Source: Anarhynchus alexandrinus
Lineage: Eukaryota > Chordata > Aves > Charadriiformes > Charadriidae
Assembly (NCBI GenBank): GCA_008711295.1
Contig: VUYV01000003.1
Coordinates: forward strand, 2,651,292 to 2,715,291
Reading direction: 5' to 3'
DNA: 64,000 bases
The translations under genes were made by a program, and so were the position numbers. The notes under the pieces were generated by a model. It did not search any database and had not been told where the DNA came from. It worked only from the letters and a program-made list of their open reading frames with translations. Below are positions 61,809 through 64,000 of this stretch, piece by piece (position 1 is the stretch's first letter; each line of letters opens with the position of its first letter).

Positions 61809-64000
61809 CCTTAATTGCTGTATTGAAACTTACTTGATTGTATGTCAGGATTGTTCTCTGGAATCCAGTGCATAAGGCTAAGCAATGCCGTGCTCCCATT
61901 TCACTCTCATTAGAAGGTGGTCTGAGTTAAACTTGTTGATTTAGAAGTACAGGTAAAGGACACACGCAATTTAGTAGGACCCCAGAGACTTCAATTTCAG
62001 ATGTATCTGTTGAAGAACCAGGCATACATTTTAACCAATAAGTAATGAAGATTTTTTTTTTTTATTCCCCAATAATTTCCCAGTCAAAGTGGGAATTTTA
62101 TGGGGATAGGGGAGGAAGTATCATCAATGTGAGCTGGAAGCATCTGTCCTATCCCTCTCCTGGGCAGCGAGACTGGTTAATCTGACAAGGTCTTAAGGGA
62201 AGGCTCAGCCCTGATTGTAAATGAGCTCCCCGTTGTCTTGTTCCCATCTCTTACCACTGAAGTAAGTCCTGAATACAGCCTAATGGGACCAAGGTACACC
62301 ATGTATCTGAGGTGTGAGTTTTATGATGTTAACCTTCAGGTTATCTGACTCTGTTCCATGGAGGCTATGGAGTAGCCCATCTGTCCTATGCAAAGGAATC
62401 CTTTCTTGATCCTGGTTAATCCACATGATGACAGCAAGTGTTCAAACCCCTGCAACTGAATCCCCAGCGGATGTGTAAAAGGGCAGCTCCTTTCTCATCT
62501 TGATGTGAGTGAAAAATGTCAGTCTCAGGAGCATCTGTCTCATAACAGCTGTAGCTGCCTCATTTGGCCAAGTAGGACCATAACAGCTTACCCTGAGCTG
62601 GAAGCAGCAATAGTGACTTGGTGGTGATCACCACTGCTCTCTCTCCCTATGACTTTAATAACTAAAATTTATTATTTCCACTTATGGTTGAAGGAACTGA
62701 CATCTGTCAGACATTTAATTTGTATTTAATTATTTTCATTAATTAGTGCAGATTATTGTCTGTAGAACATAGATTGATAATTATACAGTGAAATGGTAAA
62801 ACCACACACCCTTCTATATAAAACAATATGTCTCCCTCTGGTTTGCAAAATTATCTCAGTATTTTTAGCACACAAAAACCTTTATGTAACACTTTTTGGT
62901 TTAGGATGCCTATCATTTTTACTCTTTTAAATTGTGAATGATTGCTTTGTAGTTTACTGACTATTTTATGGAAGTCTGTTTCATTTAGTGTGCTAAATGA
63001 GGATAGCTACAGTTCAAACAAAATGTAACTGGATTAGGATCCAAGTCTTGAGGATATAACAAGTCACACGATCTTATAAGTTCCTCTGAACTTAGATCTA
63101 ATATAGCTCTGTTAAAATCATTAAAAACCAAAGTGGACTGGTGTGTCTCTCACTGTCTCCTTTCCCATCAGCACTGCGTACAGTGCTATGCAAACCAGCT
63201 CTCCATGCCTGATGCAGCAGCAGATGCACGTCACACCCACTTGCAATCCTGTTTCCTTCCCCTATTCAGTCTGGATTGCATCCTCTCTTAGGTTTCGCTG
63301 CTTGAACATATTAATTTAGAAGCTTCTTTAGATTTAATAGGTTACTTTTGTAGTGTTTCTTTTTTGCTGTTATTAAGGGTGACCAGTAAAAGAACAGTAA
63401 AATGCAAATAATTTACATATTGTGATGAACAAGTTCTCTGAGGGTTAAAAGAAACTTCAGCATTTTCACTGCAGCACTATGACAATGAATAATTAGCGAT
63501 GCCCAGTGTGCCAAAGTCCCATGTGCACAGCTTTCAAAAACAACAGACACAAAACCAGCAGTATTTTTTTCTCATTCATCAATTTTGTGAAGCCAAATTG
63601 GCTTTCTGGAATCCCCACAGCAATTTGTAAATGATGTATGAAATAAAATATTCCTACCTGCACAGTGCACAGGGAAAAGAAAAAAAAAAATAGATTTCCT
63701 ATCAGTGTGCTGACATGCTATTTCACTGATACTTGATATCCGTTAGACACTGCCAGAAATAAGATACTCGTTCCAGACGCTGAGAAGAATACCATTTACA
63801 AAAATCTTCTGCACATTTTTCTTCTTCAGTTTTCCTCTTTGTTCTCTCAGCACAGTTAACCTTGATAGTTTTGTCTTTTAGAAAACATATTTCTTCATGC
63901 AAGTCCATCTCAATAATTTTCAGAAACGTTGGAGTGATTTTTCTCTTTTTCTAATGGATCGTGGCTTGGGGAAGTGTATGAACTGGATGACCTCTCAAGG
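61809..64000. other. Unique DNA to the window end; one weak exon candidate
   Basis: No gene is firmly supported. A GC-richer block of mixed sequence lies at about 62090-62650 with no recognised repeat. At 63723-63908 on the minus strand a 61-codon frame has a natural-looking charged composition. It is preceded by an acceptor-like CATTAG (complement of 63944-63949) and ends with a stop, so it could be a terminal coding exon of a gene lying mostly beyond the window, or chance. Confidence 0.4.

Noticed and set aside
1..64000. CRISPR arrays, bacterial operons, phage or plasmid features
   Set aside because: Composition, CR1 LINEs and retroviral LTRs show vertebrate nuclear DNA; no regularly spaced repeat array exists.

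Overview
This 64 kb window is AT-rich vertebrate nuclear DNA, almost certainly from a bird. The evidence is the repeat content. There are several CR1 LINE copies with the typical avian 3' ends (imperfect repeats of ATTCTATGAT). There are also solo long terminal repeats (LTRs) of endogenous retroviruses whose sequences I recognise from many bird genomes. No bacterial-type operon, tRNA, rRNA or convincing host protein-coding gene is visible. The open reading frames of 60 or more codons are what chance gives in AT-rich DNA, or are remnants of retroelement genes. The window is best read as intergenic or deep intronic DNA. Two single undetermined bases (26462, 45530) suggest a draft assembly.

Layout. 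1-278: 3' end of an LTR cut by the window edge. 279-9017: mostly unique AT-rich DNA. 9018-10465: two 5'-truncated CR1 copies back to back on the minus strand; the second still shows a broken reverse transcriptase. 11328-12406: full-length solo LTR (family B, about 1.08 kb). 16215-17470: a CR1 endonuclease-region fragment split by a solo LTR (family A, 543 bp) with recognisable 5-bp target duplications. 17471-24539: unique. 24540-25877: CR1 3' end, adjoining retroviral LTR, then another CR1 3' end. 28799-29417: a second family A solo LTR, minus strand. 31747-32181: a GC-rich 435-bp LTR with perfect TGTCAG/CTGACA ends. 32.4-37.7 kb: short, decayed relics of ancient CR1-like LINEs. 40075-40352: old CR1 3' end. 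47424-48228: a CR1 3' end followed by a separate CR1 ORF2 fragment. 50281-51120: a decayed reverse transcriptase/RNase H relic resembling DIRS-type retrotransposons, the most unusual item here. 56730-58790: two more old LINE relics. 61306-61808: truncated, inverted family B LTR. The rest is unique sequence with minor microsatellites.

Nothing here forms a working pathway; the window is a layered record of retroelement insertion. Young and middle-aged CR1s and LTRs lie over amniote-age LINE relics and one DIRS-like fossil. Every retroelement coding region I could read has stops, frameshifts or lost catalytic residues. All family assignments rest on recognition by eye, not on a database search.
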